Origin: Shinella sp. WSJ-2
GTDB lineage: Bacteria > Pseudomonadota > Alphaproteobacteria > Rhizobiales > Rhizobiaceae
Reading direction: 5' to 3'
DNA: 64,000 nucleotides
Assembly: GCF_003432075.1 (NCBI RefSeq)
Contig: NZ_QWBU01000006.1
Span: 1-64,000 of the forward strand
Each line of letters starts with the position of its first letter. Position 1 is the stretch's first letter. Under the pieces are notes generated by a model. The model had not been told where the DNA came from and did no database searches. It saw only the letters and a list, made by a program, of their open reading frames with translations. A program made the position numbers and the translations under genes. This document shows, in pieces, positions 1 to 8,888 of the stretch.

Positions 1-151
1 CCTTCAGACGCAGCGCCTCTTCAACCGAAATCTCGTCGAACGGGTTCATCGACATCTTCACATTCGCAAGCTCAACGCCTGACCCATCCGCCTTGACGCG
101 GATCTTTACGTTGTAATCAACAACGCGTTTGACGGGCACCAGCAGTTTCAT
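1..151 (-). CDS. etfB: Electron transfer flavoprotein beta subunit (N-terminal part, runs off the window)
   Basis: The first 50 codons are visible on the minus strand. The protein starts [20 protein letters not shown] and goes on with the [18 protein letters not shown] stretch that is characteristic of EtfB. EtfB pairs with EtfA to carry electrons from acyl-CoA dehydrogenases to ETF-ubiquinone oxidoreductase. An AAGGAG ribosome site lies just upstream and the preceding isomerase gene ends 16 bases away, so it is probably the last visible gene of the acyl-CoA dehydrogenase operon. EtfA would be expected beyond the window edge (inference). Confidence 0.93.
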   Translation of the reverse strand, partial: MKLLVPVKRVVDYNVKIRVKADGSGVELANVKMSMNPFDEISVEEALRLK

Positions 152-167
152 GGAATTCTCCTTGTGG

Positions 168-1025
168 TCAGCAGAGTGTGCGAAAACGATCGACCATCAC
201 GTCGAGAACCTCGCCGGGATCGCGTTTCCACCAGTTGTTTGCGGAAAAAATCTCGACCTCGCACGGGCCGGTATACCCTGCGCCTTCAACGTTCGCACGT
301 ATCGCCTTAAGATCGGCGACGCCATCGCCCATCATGCCGCGGTCCAGCAGCACGTCACGCGTGTCGGCGAGCCAGTCGCAGAGATGATAGCCGAAAATCC
401 TGTCCTCGCCGGCGCGTCGCAGCTGAGCGCCCAAATCACTGTCCCACCAGACATGATAGACATCGATGGCAACGCCGAGGTTCGGCGCATCGACCGCATC
501 GCAGATATCGAGGGCATCCCGCACCGTGGTCAGGCAAGAGCGGTTTCCGGCATAGGCAGGATTGAGGGGTTCCAGTGCCAGTTTGACCTTGCGTTCTGCC
601 GCATAGGGTGCGAGATCGGCGACGCGGTCCGCCACGATCTTCAGGCTGTCGGCCGTGCCCTTGCTGGCAGGATGCACACCGCCCACGACAATCGTCAATA
701 CGGCAGCCCCGAGGCCTGCGGCCATGTCGATGGCGGCTTTCGCCTCGTCGAGAACGGCGATTTTGTCGATGGCATCCGTGCCGACGAGAAACGGCGTACG
801 GCAAAGGCCAGCAACGGAGAGGCCAGCCTTGCGCGCCCGCTCACCGATCTGCACGGCTCCCAACCCGATCTCCCGCCGCCAGAAGACGATCGAGCCAAAG
901 CCGCGCGCGGCGCAGGCATCGATGACGCGTTCCGGCTCCCATCCGGCGCCGCGGCCTTCGAGATTGTGACCGAGGCTCGCGGTGTTGAGCGCAAGCGCGG
1001 AATGGTCGCTTGAAAAATCACGCAT
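168..1025 (-). CDS. Sugar phosphate isomerase/epimerase family TIM-barrel protein
   Basis: About 285 residues, the usual length for the xylose isomerase-like TIM-barrel family (AP_endonuc_2). Recognisable parts are the [10 protein letters not shown] strand (a metal-ligand Glu region), the [11 protein letters not shown] strand with a metal-binding Asp/His pair, and the C-terminal [20 protein letters not shown] segment. Such proteins isomerise or epimerise sugars and related hydroxy-ketones with a divalent metal. The previous gene stops in a GTGA overlap. The start could be that GTG (base 1031) or the ATG two codons later, which I chose. Its place beside a DUF993 protein suggests the two act on the same carbon skeleton, but the substrate is unknown. 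Confidence 0.85.
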   Translation of the reverse strand: MRDFSSDHSALALNTASLGHNLEGRGAGWEPERVIDACAARGFGSIVFWRREIGLGAVQIGERARKAGLSVAGLCRTPFLVGTDAIDKIAVLDEAKAAIDMAAGLGAAVLTIVVGGVHPASKGTADSLKIVADRVADLAPYAAERKVKLALEPLNPAYAGNRSCLTTVRDALDICDAVDAPNLGVAIDVYHVWWDSDLGAQLRRAGEDRIFGYHLCDWLADTRDVLLDRGMMGDGVADLKAIRANVEGAGYTGPCEVEIFSANNWWKRDPGEVLDVMVDRFRTLC

Positions 1026-1027
1026 CG

Positions 1028-2176
1028 TCACGCGCCATAGACGGAGAGCAGCTTTTTCACGCGTGCAACGGCAAGTTCCGGATCACGCAACAGCCCGCAT
1101 TGATCGGCGAGGCGGAAGATCTCGGTGAAATAAGGCAGCGGCCGCATCGCCTGCGCGCCGTTCAACATCACGAAATGATCCTGGAAGCCATTCAGCCAGG
1201 CGAGGAAAACGACGCCCGTCTTGTAGTATTGCGTCGGCGCACGGAAAATCAGGCGCGCAAGCGGCACGGTTGGATCGAGCGTCGCGCGGAAGGCTGCCTT
1301 GTCGCCCTCGCCCAACCGCTCGACCGCATAGGCCGCGGCAGGTGCGAGCGGGTCGAAGATGCCAAGCAGTGCATGCGAAAACCCTTCACTGTCACCTTCG
1401 ATGAGTTCAGGATAATTGAAGTCGTCGCCCGTATACATTTTCACGCCGGCCGGGAGCCGGCGGCGCATGGCGATCTCTTTCTCCTTGTCGAGGAGAGAAA
1501 TCTTAATCCCGTCAACCTTGGCCACGTTCGCGTCGATGACGGCAAGTGCCGTCCCCATGGCGGGCTCGAATGCCGAGCCGCCCCAATAATTGGCGAGCTG
1601 CGGGTCGAACATATCCCCGAGCCAGTGCAGAATCACCGGCTCGTCGCAGGCGGAAATCACATCGGAATAGACCTTGAGGTAGTCCTCAGGCCCCTTCGCA
1701 ACACGCACCAGGGCACGTGACGCCATGAGGATCAGGCGGCCACCGAGTTTTTGGATGGCCTCCGCCTGCTCCAGATAGGCTCGGCGGACGTCGTCCAGAC
1801 GTGTCACTGTTGCAGGATCAAGATGATCCGTGCCGCAACCATTGGCCACGAGCGCATCCGGAAGCTCTTCGCGCGTGCGGCGAATCAGCTCCAGCGCACC
1901 CGGCCAATCAAGCCCCATGCCACGCTGGGCGGTGTCCATCGCCTCGGCAATGCCAAGGCCAAGCCCGGCGAGGTAGCGGCGAAACTCCATCGTCTTTGCC
2001 CAGTCCACCGTCGCACGGCCCGAGGGGTCGTTTGCGGTGAAGGGATCGGCGACGACATGGGCGGCGGAATAAACAACACGCGCCGGGTTTTTGCCGAGCG
2101 TTGCGGCCGCGATCGGTGTTCCGGCCAGGACATAATCGGTGCTGCGGCCGGCGGGGTCTGGAAGAGCAATTTTCAT
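1028..2176 (-). CDS. DUF993 family protein (dihydrodipicolinate synthase-like)
   Basis: 382 residues, matching the DUF993 family often annotated as dihydrodipicolinate synthase-like. These are predicted TIM-barrel lyases or aldolases without a well-established reaction. Visible segments include DALVANGCGTDHL, AEAIQKLGGRLILMASRAL and VILHWLGDMFDPQLANYWGG. It follows the SDR gene by 11 bases and overlaps the next gene, so it is in the acyl-CoA dehydrogenase operon. In a catabolic pathway a retro-aldol or lyase step is the natural guess, but this is inference from fold and neighbourhood only. Confidence 0.85.
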   Translation of the reverse strand: MKIALPDPAGRSTDYVLAGTPIAAATLGKNPARVVYSAAHVVADPFTANDPSGRATVDWAKTMEFRRYLAGLGLGIAEAMDTAQRGMGLDWPGALELIRRTREELPDALVANGCGTDHLDPATVTRLDDVRRAYLEQAEAIQKLGGRLILMASRALVRVAKGPEDYLKVYSDVISACDEPVILHWLGDMFDPQLANYWGGSAFEPAMGTALAVIDANVAKVDGIKISLLDKEKEIAMRRRLPAGVKMYTGDDFNYPELIEGDSEGFSHALLGIFDPLAPAAAYAVERLGEGDKAAFRATLDPTVPLARLIFRAPTQYYKTGVVFLAWLNGFQDHFVMLNGAQAMRPLPYFTEIFRLADQCGLLRDPELAVARVKKLLSVYGA

Positions 2177-2187
2177 GGTGAAGGACC

Positions 2188-2967
2188 TCAGAAGCGCGGA
2201 ACGAGCATGCCGGCATCGGCCGGGATCGTTAGTCCGGTGGTGTAGGGAAGCCGCCCGGTGGCCAGCGATGCGATCAGCTTGCCGACTTCGGCCGGCTCCC
2301 CGACGCGCGGAAAGAGCGTGAGGCCCTGGGCGGCGCGCTCGCGGTAGGTGTCGATTACGGGAGCTGTCATTTCGGTCGCGATCAGGCCGGGCTGGACATC
2401 ATAGACGGCAATGTTCTCCCGCCCGAGCCGGACGGCAAGGGTCTTGGACACCATCGACGCCGCAGCTTTCGAGGCGCAATATTCAGAGCGCTGTTCTGCG
2501 ACCGCCACGGCGTTCGACGAGGTGACGTTGACGATCGAATAGAACTGGGAGGAGCGAGGGCGCGCAAGCACGCGGCGCGCGAAGGCTTGGCTCAGGAAGA
2601 ACATGGCTTTCGTGTTGACGGAAAAGCAGCGGTCCCAGCTTTCCTCCGAGACCTCCAGCATATCGCCGCGCCTGAGCACACCGACGCCGGCATTGTTGAC
2701 CAGCGTGGTGAGTGGCCCGAGTTTCTGCTCGATCGCATCGAATGCCGCATCGTGCCCACCGATCGCCGCGACGTCGAATGCCGCGGCAGCGACCGGAACG
2801 TCATAGGTGGCGATGCGCGCGACAGCAGCGGCAAGCTCGGCGTCTTCGACGGGCCCGTTGACGGCAATCGCAAAGCCTTCGCGCGCCAGAGCCTCCGCAA
2901 CGGCAAGACCGATGCCGCGGGATGAGCCGGTGACCAGCGCCGCCGGCCGATTGTCAGCAGCACTCAT
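2188..2967 (-). CDS. SDR family oxidoreductase (3-ketoacyl reductase-like)
   Basis: 259 residues, a classical short-chain dehydrogenase. The NAD(P) site is TGSSRGIGLAVAEALA near residue 13, followed by the LVNNAGVG strand. The catalytic set is the Ser in IVNVTSSNAVA and the YCASKAA motif (Tyr-x3-Lys). The start is the ATG that overlaps the acyl-CoA dehydrogenase stop (ATGA), which indicates translational coupling. A longer reading frame extends upstream but only inside the ACAD gene. It probably oxidises a hydroxyl made after the hydration step, or reduces a keto group; the direction cannot be read from sequence. Confidence 0.9.
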   Translation of the reverse strand: MSAADNRPAALVTGSSRGIGLAVAEALAREGFAIAVNGPVEDAELAAAVARIATYDVPVAAAAFDVAAIGGHDAAFDAIEQKLGPLTTLVNNAGVGVLRRGDMLEVSEESWDRCFSVNTKAMFFLSQAFARRVLARPRSSQFYSIVNVTSSNAVAVAEQRSEYCASKAAASMVSKTLAVRLGRENIAVYDVQPGLIATEMTAPVIDTYRERAAQGLTLFPRVGEPAEVGKLIASLATGRLPYTTGLTIPADAGMLVPRF

Positions 2968-4106
2968 GCCCTTGCCCCCTTTTTCAGGAGTTCGCGCGCG
3001 ATGATCATGCGCTGGATCTGGTTCGTACCTTCGTAGATCTGCGTGATCTTCGCATCGCGATAAAGACGCTCCACTTCGAAGCCGCGGATATAGCCGGAGC
3101 CACCAAAGACCTGCACGGCATCGGCGGTGCGCTGCACGGCCATGTCGCCGGCAAAGCATTTTGCGATGGAGCAGGCTTTCGTCGCATCCGCACCGCTGTC
3201 GATTTTGGATGCTGCGGAATGGACCAGCAGGCGCGCGGCCTCGATGTCCTTCGCCATGTCGGCGAGCAGCCATTGCACACCCTGGAAATCGGAGATCGCC
3301 TTGCCGAATTGCTTACGCGTGCCAGCATAATCCAGCGCCGCCTCGAGGCCGGCCTGCGCGATGCCGACCGCGAGCGAGGCGATGCCGACGCGCCCCTTGT
3401 CGAGCACCGACATCATCATGTGGAAACCGCGGCCTTCCGTGCCGAGCAGGGCATCGGCCGGCAGGCGAACGTCCGAGAAATTCAGCGCGCCGACCTGGCT
3501 GGCACGCTGGCCCATCTTGTGTTCCTTCGGCCCCTTTTCGACACCATCGGCATGGAGGTCGACGATGAAAATCGACATGCCACGGTTGCCGGCATCCTTG
3601 TCGGTCCGGGCCAGAACGAAACCGTAGTCGGCAACCGGCGCGTTGTGAATCCAGATCTTGCCACCGTTCAGCCGCCAGCCGTTCCCGTCACGCGCCGCGG
3701 TGGTGCGAATGCCGGAGACATCCGTGCCGGCTTCGGGCTCCGTGATGCAATAGGCAACCTTCGAGCGCATGCCGAGAATTTCCGGCAGCAGCGCCTGCTG
3801 GCTTTCCGTGCCATGGCGCACGAGGAGGCTCGATATCAGTTCGATCAGTCCGCACTGGTCGGCGACCGAGGCATAGCCGCGACTCAATTCCTCCATAACG
3901 AGCGCGTAGGTCAGCGTATCGAAGCCCGGCCCGCCGAGAGCCTCCGGCACGCCTATGCCGAAAAGGCCAAGCTTCGCCATTTCCTCATAGAGCTCGGCGG
4001 GAAAACGCTCTTCCCGGTCAAGTTCCTCCGCCAAAGGACGGATCGTTTCGTCAGCAAAGGCGCGCGCCATCTCGCGCACCTGCTCCTGCGTTTCGGTGAG
4101 ATACAT
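2964..4106 (-). CDS. Acyl-CoA dehydrogenase
   Basis: 380 residues, the standard length of the FAD-dependent acyl-CoA dehydrogenase family. It shows the CITEPEAGTDVSGIRTTA FAD and substrate loop, the KIWIHNAPVADYGFVLART middle domain, and the C-terminal QIYEGTNQIQRM motif carrying the catalytic Glu. The enzyme introduces a 2,3-double bond into an acyl-CoA and passes electrons to ETF, and an ETF-beta gene lies at the end of the same operon. It is the first gene of the operon and faces a palindrome about 20 bases upstream of its start. The acyl substrate is unknown; the family includes short- and branched-chain enzymes. Confidence 0.93.
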   Translation of the reverse strand: MYLTETQEQVREMARAFADETIRPLAEELDREERFPAELYEEMAKLGLFGIGVPEALGGPGFDTLTYALVMEELSRGYASVADQCGLIELISSLLVRHGTESQQALLPEILGMRSKVAYCITEPEAGTDVSGIRTTAARDGNGWRLNGGKIWIHNAPVADYGFVLARTDKDAGNRGMSIFIVDLHADGVEKGPKEHKMGQRASQVGALNFSDVRLPADALLGTEGRGFHMMMSVLDKGRVGIASLAVGIAQAGLEAALDYAGTRKQFGKAISDFQGVQWLLADMAKDIEAARLLVHSAASKIDSGADATKACSIAKCFAGDMAVQRTADAVQVFGGSGYIRGFEVERLYRDAKITQIYEGTNQIQRMIIARELLKKGARA

Positions 4107-4125
4107 CTGCCTCGTCTCGCAACTA

Positions 4126-4141
4126 GTAACTATCTAGTTAC
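4126..4141. promoter_or_regulatory. Perfect palindrome, candidate TetR-family operator (site 1)
   Basis: GTAACTATCTAGTTAC has two perfect 7-base arms around TC. It lies between the divergent acyl-CoA dehydrogenase and aldo/keto reductase genes, about 20 bases before the dehydrogenase start. Related sites occur at 4233, 7913 and 17778. The TetR gene at 17936 is the likeliest owner (inference from position). Confidence 0.7.
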
Positions 4142-4232
4142 ATACATTCGGCGATTGGCGAACGTCAAGACGGAAAAATTCACGCGGGCTGAATGTCACT
4201 GCTTGCACAGCCGTTTGGGGCTGTGCATATTA

Positions 4233-4248
4233 TTCACTATTCAGTTAC
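4233..4248. promoter_or_regulatory. Imperfect copy of the TetR-type palindrome (site 2)
   Basis: TTCACTATTCAGTTAC keeps ACTA and AGTTAC at the same spacing as the perfect site 107 bases away, with changed outer left-arm bases. It sits 15 bases before the aldo/keto reductase start, so each divergent gene of this intergenic region has its own site. Confidence 0.5.
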
Positions 4249-4262
4249 TTATGGAGGAAAGC

Positions 4263-5279
4263 ATGCACCCGGGAGAAAAGCGAAAATTTGGCCGGACAGA
4301 CCTTGAGGTTACCGCCTTTGGCTTCGGCACGGCGCCGCTCGGCAATATTTTCCGCGAGATCGACGAGGCGACATCTCAGGATATGTTCGCGCGCGCCTGG
4401 GAAGCCGGCGTGCGATTCTTTGATACCGCCCCGATGTACGGTCATGGCCTTGCCGAACTGCGAACAAGTCATGCTCTCCGCTGGAAGAACCGTGACGATT
4501 TCGTGCTCGCATCCAAGGTGGGGCGCCTTCTGCGCCCGGCGCGGCGTGACACGATCAACTTCGCGCCGTGGACGAACGCCGCGCCCTTCACCATGCATTT
4601 CGACTACAGCTACGATGGCACCATGCGGGCGTTCGAGGACAGCCTGCAGCGGCTGGGGCTGGAACGCATGGATATGTGCTTCATACATGACATCGACGTT
4701 TTCACGCGGGGAAGCGAGCAGCCAGAAGTATTCGAGCAGGCGATGGACGGCGCGTGGCGGGCGCTGGAACGGTTGCGTTCGGAAAAGGTCGTGAAGGCGA
4801 TCGGTGTCGGTGTCAACGAATGGCAGGTCTGCCATGACGCGCTTCTACGCCATGATTTCGACTGCTTCCTCCTGGCTGGCCGCTATACATTGCTTGAACA
4901 GGAAGCGCTGGATGCGTTCCTCCCGCTGTGCGAAGCACGCGGTGCTGCGGTCGTTGTCGGCGGTGGCTTCAACTCGGGTATCCTTGCCACGGGTGCGAAG
5001 GAGGGCGCGAAATACAATTATGCACCCGCACCCCGCGAGATCATGGAAAAGGTCGCGAAGATCGAAGCCGTATGCGCCGAGCATAGCGTGCCGCTTGCCG
5101 CAGCAGCGCTGCAATTCGTCGTCGCTCATCCTGCCGTTCCGTCCTTCATGGCGGGCACGCGCACGATCGAACAGTTGGACCAGAATCTCGCCTGGTTCTC
5201 CCACGCGATCCCGGCCGATTTCTGGGCGGACCTGAAGAAAAAAGGCCTCCTGCGCGAGGATGCGCCTGTTCCGGCGTAA
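4263..5279 (+). CDS. Aldo/keto reductase, aldose dehydrogenase-like
   Basis: 338 residues in the aldo/keto reductase family. The catalytic tetrad is visible: Asp54 and Tyr59 in FFDTAPMYGHG, Lys85 in LASKVG and His142 in FIHDIDV. Overall it resembles the subgroup of D-threo-aldose (L-fucose) dehydrogenases and pyridoxal 4-dehydrogenase, which oxidise rather than reduce. The start is the ATG 5 bases after GGAGG; an in-frame ATG four codons earlier overlaps that ribosome site. It is divergent from the acyl-CoA dehydrogenase operon and shares its regulatory region. A weak G+C hairpin follows the stop. Confidence 0.9.
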   Translation: MHPGEKRKFGRTDLEVTAFGFGTAPLGNIFREIDEATSQDMFARAWEAGVRFFDTAPMYGHGLAELRTSHALRWKNRDDFVLASKVGRLLRPARRDTINFAPWTNAAPFTMHFDYSYDGTMRAFEDSLQRLGLERMDMCFIHDIDVFTRGSEQPEVFEQAMDGAWRALERLRSEKVVKAIGVGVNEWQVCHDALLRHDFDCFLLAGRYTLLEQEALDAFLPLCEARGAAVVVGGGFNSGILATGAKEGAKYNYAPAPREIMEKVAKIEAVCAEHSVPLAAAALQFVVAHPAVPSFMAGTRTIEQLDQNLAWFSHAIPADFWADLKKKGLLREDAPVPA

Positions 5280-5289
5280 ACAGACATAA

Positions 5290-5315
5290 GCCCGCGTTGC
5301 GAAGGCATCGCGGGC
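5290..5315 (+). terminator. Possible terminator after the aldo/keto reductase
   Basis: GCCCGCG and CGCGGGC form a 7-base stem with a 12-base loop 11 bases after the stop codon. There is no T-run, so termination is only possible, not shown. Confidence 0.35.
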
Positions 5316-5540
5316 CTCTAGCGCACCAGTATTGCCGTGAAGTCATAAGCGCCATCCGCAAAGGCACCCGGCATTGTCCTTCAACAGTCGATACCATCCG
5401 TATCGGCGGCCCGTTGCGAAGGCGACGTCCTCGCCTGCGGACGAGAGCGACATCTCGCGCCTCGGCCCTAAATGCAGTCCGGCAGAGTGACGGCATGCAC
5501 GCCAGCGGCTTGCGCTCGTTGCGCCGCCGCCTCGCGGAGG

Positions 5541-6314
5541 CTACTTGCCGAAACGGGTCGGCCGTTTCTGCCGGTAGGCAGTCAGTCCTTCCGTCAGATC
5601 ATCGGATGCAGCCGCCACGGCACCGGCTAAGGCTTCCACGACCCGCTCATTTTCCTCCCCTTCGGCGGCGTTGATCAGCATCTTTGTCAGTTCTGTCGCG
5701 CGCGGAGACCGTTTCAACACGCGTCCTGCGGCAGCTTCGGCGGCCGCAGCCCCCTCTCCCGTCGCGACGACCTTATCGACAAGGCCGGCGGCAAGCGCTT
5801 CTTGCGCGTTGTAGATCTCGCCGAAAAGCGCCATACGGCGAACGAGTTGCGTTCCGAAGCGACGAGAGGCGCGCTGCGTGCCGGACCAGCCGGGGATGAT
5901 GCCGAGGCCGGGCTCCGGCTGGCCGATCTTCACATGCTCCTCGGCGATACGCAGGTCGGCACAGGCGGCGAGCTCCAGTCCACCACCGAGCGCGTGGCCA
6001 TTCAGCACCGCGATCAACGGCACGGTAAGGCGTGCCAGTGCGTCAAATGCACCATGCCCGTCACGCAACCAGCGGCGCGAAAACGTTTCCGCGTCAAGGT
6101 TGCCCCACGCCTCGATATCACCACCCGCACAGAAGGACTTGCCGCCCTCGCCCGCGACAATTGCAACGCGGGCATCTGAGCGCTCGATGGTCCGGCAAGC
6201 CTTCAGCAGTGCGTCGATCATATCCTCATCGATAGCGTTCAGCTTTTCCGGGCGGCGCAGCGTGATCCGCGCGACATGTCCTTCGATGGAAAGATCGATA
6301 CGCGGATCGCTCAA
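5541..6314 (-). CDS. Enoyl-CoA hydratase/isomerase family protein
   Basis: 257 residues of the crotonase family. The oxyanion-hole loops are SFCAGGDIEAWG and NGHALGGGLELAACADLR, and both Glu positions used by true hydratases are kept (in RIAEEH and GQPEPGLG). It would add water across the enoyl-CoA double bond made by the acyl-CoA dehydrogenase. Its start overlaps the CoA-transferase stop (ATGA), so the two are co-translated. Substrate chain and stereochemistry cannot be read from the sequence. Confidence 0.9.
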   Translation of the reverse strand: MSDPRIDLSIEGHVARITLRRPEKLNAIDEDMIDALLKACRTIERSDARVAIVAGEGGKSFCAGGDIEAWGNLDAETFSRRWLRDGHGAFDALARLTVPLIAVLNGHALGGGLELAACADLRIAEEHVKIGQPEPGLGIIPGWSGTQRASRRFGTQLVRRMALFGEIYNAQEALAAGLVDKVVATGEGAAAAEAAAGRVLKRSPRATELTKMLINAAEGEENERVVEALAGAVAAASDDLTEGLTAYRQKRPTRFGK

Positions 6315-7882
6315 AGCGCCAGCCCCATGGTGTCTGCGCGAAACAGCGCATCGTCCATCACCTTGAGCGTTTTCGAAACTCGCAACGGCGTCGCGGCCTG
6401 ATTGAGGACATCGCGCTGGAGATCAAGACCCGGCGCGATTTCGGTAACGATCAGCCCGTCCGCATCAAGCTCGATGACGCAACGTTCGGTGACATAGGTG
6501 ATCTCCTGCCCCTGCGCCCGCGCGCGCTTGCCGGAAAAGCTAACCTGATCGACTTTCGGTACGAATTTTGCGATGCGCCCCTCCTTGTCGATGACCAGGC
6601 AGCCATCCTCCACATGCATCTTCGCGCCGGCATTGAAATTGCCCGAGAAGACGATCTTCTTCGCGCGTGAGGTGATGTCCACGAACCCGCCGGCGCCCGC
6701 CGTGCGGTGCGGCGTTGCCGCGAGCCGGCTGACATTGACCGAACCTTCGGCATCGATTTCGAGGAAGGATAGGAGCGAGCAATCGAACCCGCCCGCCTGG
6801 AAATAGCAAAACTGGTGCGGCGAGGCGACGAACGCCTCGGCATTGGAAGCGCAGCCAAATTTGAAATCGAGAAGCGGCACACCGCCCACGGCGCCCTGCT
6901 CGATCACCCAGGTGACTTTGCCGTGCAGCCCCTCCTCGATCAGGATGCGCGGCACATTGGCAGAAATGCCGAAACCGATGTTGACCGCCCAGCCATCCCT
7001 CAACTCCTGCGCCACACGCCGCGCGATGACCTTGCCGACATCGAGTTCCGGCAGCCGGAAGGTTTCGAGCGGGCGGAAGAGTTCACCTGAGATCGCCGGA
7101 TCATAGGGCGTTGCCGTCGTCTGCAACTGGTCGGGCGCCTCGACGATCACGTCGACGAGAATGCCGGGGACGCGCACATCATGCGGACGCAAGGTTCCGC
7201 TTGCCGCGACGCGCTTGACCTGCGCGATGACGAGACCGCCGGAATTGCGCGCTGCGAGCGCCATTTCCATCGCGCCGAGGGTCGCGCCCTCCTGTTCGAA
7301 GGTGAGATTGCCCTTCTCGTCTGCGGTCGTCGCGCGGATGATCGCGACATCGGGGCGGATCGCCGGGAAGTGCAGCCAGTCTTCGCCTTCGAAGGTAACG
7401 CGCTTGACGAGCGGCGCGGCGCGCGCGCTGGCGTTCATTGCACAACCGTCCTGCTCAGGATCGACGAAGGTCTCCATGCCGACCTTCGTCAGCACGCCCG
7501 GGCGCTTGGCTGCCCCCTCCCGCAGCATGTCGAAGACGATTCCGGACGGCACGTTCCAGGCGGCCAGTTCCTCCTTGAGGATCATCTGCCAGATGAGCGG
7601 CGGCTCGGCATTGCTCGGACCGGAAGGATAGGAGCCCCCGATGATCTTCACCAGCATGCCGGGTTTGGCGATGTGATCCACACCACGCGTGCCGAAAAAA
7701 TCGCCGGCAGCAATCGGATGGATGGAGGTAAGACCACGCGGATGGCCCTCGCTGTCGAAGCGCTCACCCAATGCCTTCAACACGGCGTCGGGGCAGCAAA
7801 GGCCGGAAGAAGAGTTCACAGCAACGACTGCTCCATCCCTGATAAGCCGGACAGCCTCCTGCGCAGTCTTCACCTTCTTCAT
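6311..7882 (-). CDS. Acyl-CoA:acetate/3-ketoacid CoA-transferase (fused subunits)
   Basis: 523 residues with two CoA_trans domains in one chain, as in the YdiF / acetate CoA-transferase type. The N-terminal half begins KTAQEAVRLIRDGAVVAVN. The second half carries VTWVIEQGAVGGVPLLDF, whose Glu is the expected site of the covalent CoA ester, and later AGAGGFVDIT. The ATG at 7882 is preceded by GGAG at good spacing. A frame nine codons longer starts closer to the operator and has no such site. The enzyme would activate a carboxylic acid by moving CoA from acetyl-CoA or succinyl-CoA, which suits an acid produced by the aldehyde dehydrogenase nearby. Confidence 0.9.
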   Translation of the reverse strand: MKKVKTAQEAVRLIRDGAVVAVNSSSGLCCPDAVLKALGERFDSEGHPRGLTSIHPIAAGDFFGTRGVDHIAKPGMLVKIIGGSYPSGPSNAEPPLIWQMILKEELAAWNVPSGIVFDMLREGAAKRPGVLTKVGMETFVDPEQDGCAMNASARAAPLVKRVTFEGEDWLHFPAIRPDVAIIRATTADEKGNLTFEQEGATLGAMEMALAARNSGGLVIAQVKRVAASGTLRPHDVRVPGILVDVIVEAPDQLQTTATPYDPAISGELFRPLETFRLPELDVGKVIARRVAQELRDGWAVNIGFGISANVPRILIEEGLHGKVTWVIEQGAVGGVPLLDFKFGCASNAEAFVASPHQFCYFQAGGFDCSLLSFLEIDAEGSVNVSRLAATPHRTAGAGGFVDITSRAKKIVFSGNFNAGAKMHVEDGCLVIDKEGRIAKFVPKVDQVSFSGKRARAQGQEITYVTERCVIELDADGLIVTEIAPGLDLQRDVLNQAATPLRVSKTLKVMDDALFRADTMGLAL

Positions 7883-7912
7883 TGCTGAATTCTCCGTTCT
7901 CGATTGCATTAA

Positions 7913-7928
7913 GTAACTAACTAGTTAT
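7913..7928. promoter_or_regulatory. TetR-type palindrome (site 3)
   Basis: GTAACTAACTAGTTAT differs from a perfect GTAACTA-NN-TAGTTAC palindrome only in the last base. It is 31 bases upstream of the CoA-transferase start and 91 upstream of the plus-strand aldo/keto reductase, so it can control both divergent genes. Confidence 0.65.
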
Positions 7929-8018
7929 ACATTAATTTCTGCCGGGGCAATCCGCCAAGTGAGATTTTCGTGTTGGAAGAGACGCGATGAGGTCAGATCG
8001 CCCTGCAAAGGAGGAGGC

Positions 8019-8837
8019 ATGAACATCTATTTCCAGAAGCAATTTCAGCGCGGTTTCGGCACATATCCATTGAAAGGCGACGAACTCCGCAATGCTATCG
8101 ACGCCGCGATCGATGCCGGCTATCGGGCTTTCGATACGGCGCAGATGTATGGCAACGAGGCTGACACGGGCACGGCACTTGCAGCCTGCGGTGTTGCACG
8201 AGAGGAACTGTGCATCACGACGAAGGTGCATCCGGACAACTATTCGGAAGAGAAATTCCTGCCGTCGGTCCAGGCCAGCCTCAAGGCGCTGCAGATCGAT
8301 CGCGTCGACGCCCTTCTGCTGCATTGGCCGCCCGTTGGCGGAGACGTGGCACCGTCCCTGCGCCTGCTGCAAACAGCCCGGGATCGCGGCCTCGCGGACA
8401 CGATCGGCGTGTCGAACTATACGGCGCGCATGATGCATGTGGCGCGTGCTGTGATCGATGGGCCGCTTGTCACCAACCAGGTAGAGTTCCACCCACTGGT
8501 CGACCAGCGGAAACTGCTTGCTGCCGCATCGGAGACCGGCATTCCGCTCTCGTCCTATGCCTCGATTGCCCGCGGCGAAGTCTTCAAGCACGGCCTTTTC
8601 GCCGAGATCGGCAAAGCCTATGGCAAGTCGGCCGCGCAGATCGTCCTGCGCTGGATCCTTCAAAAGGGCGTGCCGCTGAACACGATGTCGACGAAACCGG
8701 AAAACATCAGAGCCAATTTCGACATTATGGATTTCACGCTGTCGTCCATCGACATGAATCGCATCGACGCTCTGAATGTCACCGGCTACCGCATCATCAA
8801 GCCGGGCCAGCTGCCCTGGGCTCCCGAATGGGACTAG
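8019..8837 (+). CDS. Aldo/keto reductase, 2,5-diketo-D-gluconate reductase-like
   Basis: 272 residues, the compact aldo/keto reductase class of the 2,5-diketo-D-gluconate reductase type. The tetrad is Asp39 and Tyr44 (FDTAQMYGNE), Lys69 (TTKVH) and His102 (LLHWPP). The ATG at 8019 follows AAAGGAGGAGG closely; the frame is open 20 codons further upstream without a ribosome site. It is divergent from the CoA-transferase and convergent with the GMC oxidase, and is closed by a strong terminator. It probably interconverts a carbonyl and a hydroxyl of a sugar-derived intermediate using NADP(H). Confidence 0.9.
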   Translation: MNIYFQKQFQRGFGTYPLKGDELRNAIDAAIDAGYRAFDTAQMYGNEADTGTALAACGVAREELCITTKVHPDNYSEEKFLPSVQASLKALQIDRVDALLLHWPPVGGDVAPSLRLLQTARDRGLADTIGVSNYTARMMHVARAVIDGPLVTNQVEFHPLVDQRKLLAAASETGIPLSSYASIARGEVFKHGLFAEIGKAYGKSAAQIVLRWILQKGVPLNTMSTKPENIRANFDIMDFTLSSIDMNRIDALNVTGYRIIKPGQLPWAPEWD

Positions 8838-8843
8838 ATGCAA

Positions 8844-8867
8844 AAGGGCGGCCGCAAGGCCGCCCTT
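8844..8867. terminator. Strong hairpin terminator, probably bidirectional
   Basis: AAGGGCGGCC-GCAA-GGCCGCCCTT is a perfect 10-base stem with a 4-base loop, followed by CTTATTTGTT. It lies between the convergent aldo/keto reductase and GMC oxidase genes and can end transcripts from both sides. Confidence 0.85.
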
Positions 8868-8888
8868 CTTATTTGTTGTGTCGATCGA

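Noticed and set aside
3219-5279. Long plus-strand frame of 686 codons across the acyl-CoA dehydrogenase and the aldo/keto reductase
   Set aside because: Its first half is antisense to the well-supported acyl-CoA dehydrogenase and has no family likeness; the real gene starts at 4263.
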